This document shows positions 30,348 through 31,412 of a stretch of DNA of 31,412 nt, piece after piece. The translations under genes were made by a program, and so were the position numbers. Under the pieces are notes generated by a model, which saw only the letters and a list, made by a program, of their open reading frames with translations, was not told where the DNA came from and searched no databases. Position 1 is the stretch's first letter, and each line of letters opens with the position of its first letter. Source of the DNA: Colimorpha sp045597845 (GTDB taxonomy: Bacteria > Bacteroidota > Bacteroidia > Bacteroidales > P3); contig JAZLKZ010000109.1 in assembly GCA_045597845.1 (NCBI GenBank), positions 1 to 31,412 on the forward strand, read 5' to 3'.

Positions 30348-31412
30348 ATGATTAGCAACAACTTTACTCCGAGACACAATGGTGTCTCCAACGCTTCCGA
30401 CGAGGCTAAGATGCTCCAGAAAATTGGCGTATCCTCCCTCGATGAGTTGATTGAAAAGGCTGTTCCCTCAGCCATTCGTCTCGCTGAACCTATGCCTATC
30501 GCCGACGGCATCAACGAGTATGAGTTCCTCAACCGTTGCAAGGCGCTTGCCATGAAAAACAAGCTCTACAAATCCTACATCGGTATGGGTTACTACAACA
30601 CCATCACTCCCGCTGTCATTCAGCGCAATGTCTTCGAGAATGCAGGTTGGTACACAGCCTACACCCCTTATCAGACCGAAATTTCCCAGGGACGTCTCGA
30701 GGCCTTGATGACCTACCAGACCATGGTGGCTGACATGACCAAGATGCCTATGGCAAACGCTTCTCTGCTTGATGAAGCTACCGCTGGTGGCGAGTGTATG
30801 CTCATGTTCTTCGCAAGCCGTAGCCGCCAGGCCGTAAAGGATGGCGTTAACAAGATTTTCGTCGATGAAGGCGTTCTGCCTCAGACTCTTGACGTAATGC
30901 ACACCAACGCTGCTCCTCGTGGCATTGAAATCGTTACGGGCAAGATTGCCGACATGGACTTTGATGGCGGCTACTTTGGTGTAATGATTCAGAACCCCAA
31001 CCAGTATGGTGAAATCGCTGACTATACCGACTTCATCGCCAAGGCTCACGAGCATGGCATCTTCGTAGGTATGGCTACTGATTTGATGGCACTTGCTTTG
31101 GTCAAGGCTCCTGGTGAGATGGGTGCCGACTGCGCTTTCGGTTCTACCCAGCGCTTCGGTCTTCCTATGGGCTTCGGCGGTCCTCACGCAGGTTTCTTCG
31201 CCATCACCGACGCCTTCAAGCGTTCTTTCCCTGGCCGTATCATTGGCTGGAGCGTTGACGCTAAGGGCAACCCCGCACTGCGTATGGCTTTGGGTATGCG
31301 TGAACAGCACATCAAGCGCGACAAGGCTACCTCCAACATCTGTACCGCTTCCGCTTTGCAGGCCATCATGAGTGGTTTCTATGCCGCTTGGCATGGCCCA
31401 GAAGGCATCCGC
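30348..31412 (+). CDS. gcvP: Glycine dehydrogenase (decarboxylating), P protein, N-terminal part
   Basis: ATG at 30348 opens a frame of 355 codons that runs off the window. P protein decarboxylates glycine with pyridoxal phosphate and hands the aminomethyl group to the lipoyl H protein. The family start is clear: ASDEAKMLQKIGVSSLDELI, then YIGMGYYNTITPAVIQRN, NAGWYTAYTPYQTEISQGR, LEALMTYQTMVADMT, MANASLLDEATAGGE, and later FGLPMGFGGPHAGFFA and RDKATSNICTA. The PLP-lysine is in the missing C-terminal half, so whether it is the fused (~950 aa) or split form cannot be told. lpdA in this window could supply the E3 activity. Confidence 0.95.
   Translation, partial: MISNNFTPRHNGVSNASDEAKMLQKIGVSSLDELIEKAVPSAIRLAEPMPIADGINEYEFLNRCKALAMKNKLYKSYIGMGYYNTITPAVIQRNVFENAGWYTAYTPYQTEISQGRLEALMTYQTMVADMTKMPMANASLLDEATAGGECMLMFFASRSRQAVKDGVNKIFVDEGVLPQTLDVMHTNAAPRGIEIVTGKIADMDFDGGYFGVMIQNPNQYGEIADYTDFIAKAHEHGIFVGMATDLMALALVKAPGEMGADCAFGSTQRFGLPMGFGGPHAGFFAITDAFKRSFPGRIIGWSVDAKGNPALRMALGMREQHIKRDKATSNICTASALQAIMSGFYAAWHGPEGIR

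Overview
The window looks like chromosomal DNA of an anaerobic Bacteroidales-type bacterium (Bacteroidota), probably from a gut or rumen. The evidence is the repeated Bacteroidetes promoter element TAnnTTTG, the scarcity of Shine-Dalgarno sequences, Bacteroidetes-type lipoproteins and DUF4369/thioredoxin-like secreted proteins, a recF-DUF721 pair, and a succinate-to-propionate methylmalonyl-CoA decarboxylase cluster. No tRNA, rRNA, CRISPR array, transposase, integrase or phage gene was seen.

Layout. 1-787: a BlaR1-type sensor protease (cut by the window edge) and its BlaI repressor, minus strand, with a promoter. 830-3609: an AT-rich accessory stretch. It starts with a promoter that drives a ~270-nt segment able to form an extensive long-range RNA fold, followed by a 124-aa protein of unknown family, a lipoprotein and an LPP20-like secreted protein. 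3700-9176: a propionate/sodium-pump cluster (mce, mmdA, a Cys/His-rich lipoprotein, an OadG-like subunit with an unusual periplasmic domain, the biotin carrier, and the membrane beta subunit), ended by a strong terminator. 9222-11040: two lipoproteins, one thioredoxin-like. 11107-17481, minus strand: an orphan histidine kinase, a LolC/E-like permease, triose-phosphate isomerase, a secreted thioredoxin-fold protein and a predicted outer-membrane barrel. 17613-31412, plus strand: lpdA, an unknown 323-aa protein, an M23 peptidase, ispH, recF, a DciA-like protein, an ABC exporter that stops just after its H-loop, leucyl aminopeptidase, pdxA, polA and the 5' part of gcvP.

Working together. MmdA moves the carboxyl group of methylmalonyl-CoA to biotin on the carrier protein, and the beta subunit releases CO2 while exporting Na+. 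The epimerase supplies the right stereoisomer. No biotin carboxylase is encoded alongside, which favours decarboxylation over ATP-driven carboxylation. The rest is mostly housekeeping (glycolysis, isoprenoids, vitamin B6, DNA replication/repair, glycine cleavage).

Two observations stand out. (1) The 860-1133 segment has nested complementary blocks of 8-9 bases up to 200 nt apart, typical of a structured RNA, and sits directly in front of a small unknown protein. (2) At least nine gene leaders carry short tandem arrays with a strict 7-bp period. The unit sequence differs from place to place but the period is constant, and most arrays end within ~20 bases of a start codon. I cannot match either to a described system with confidence from sequence alone.
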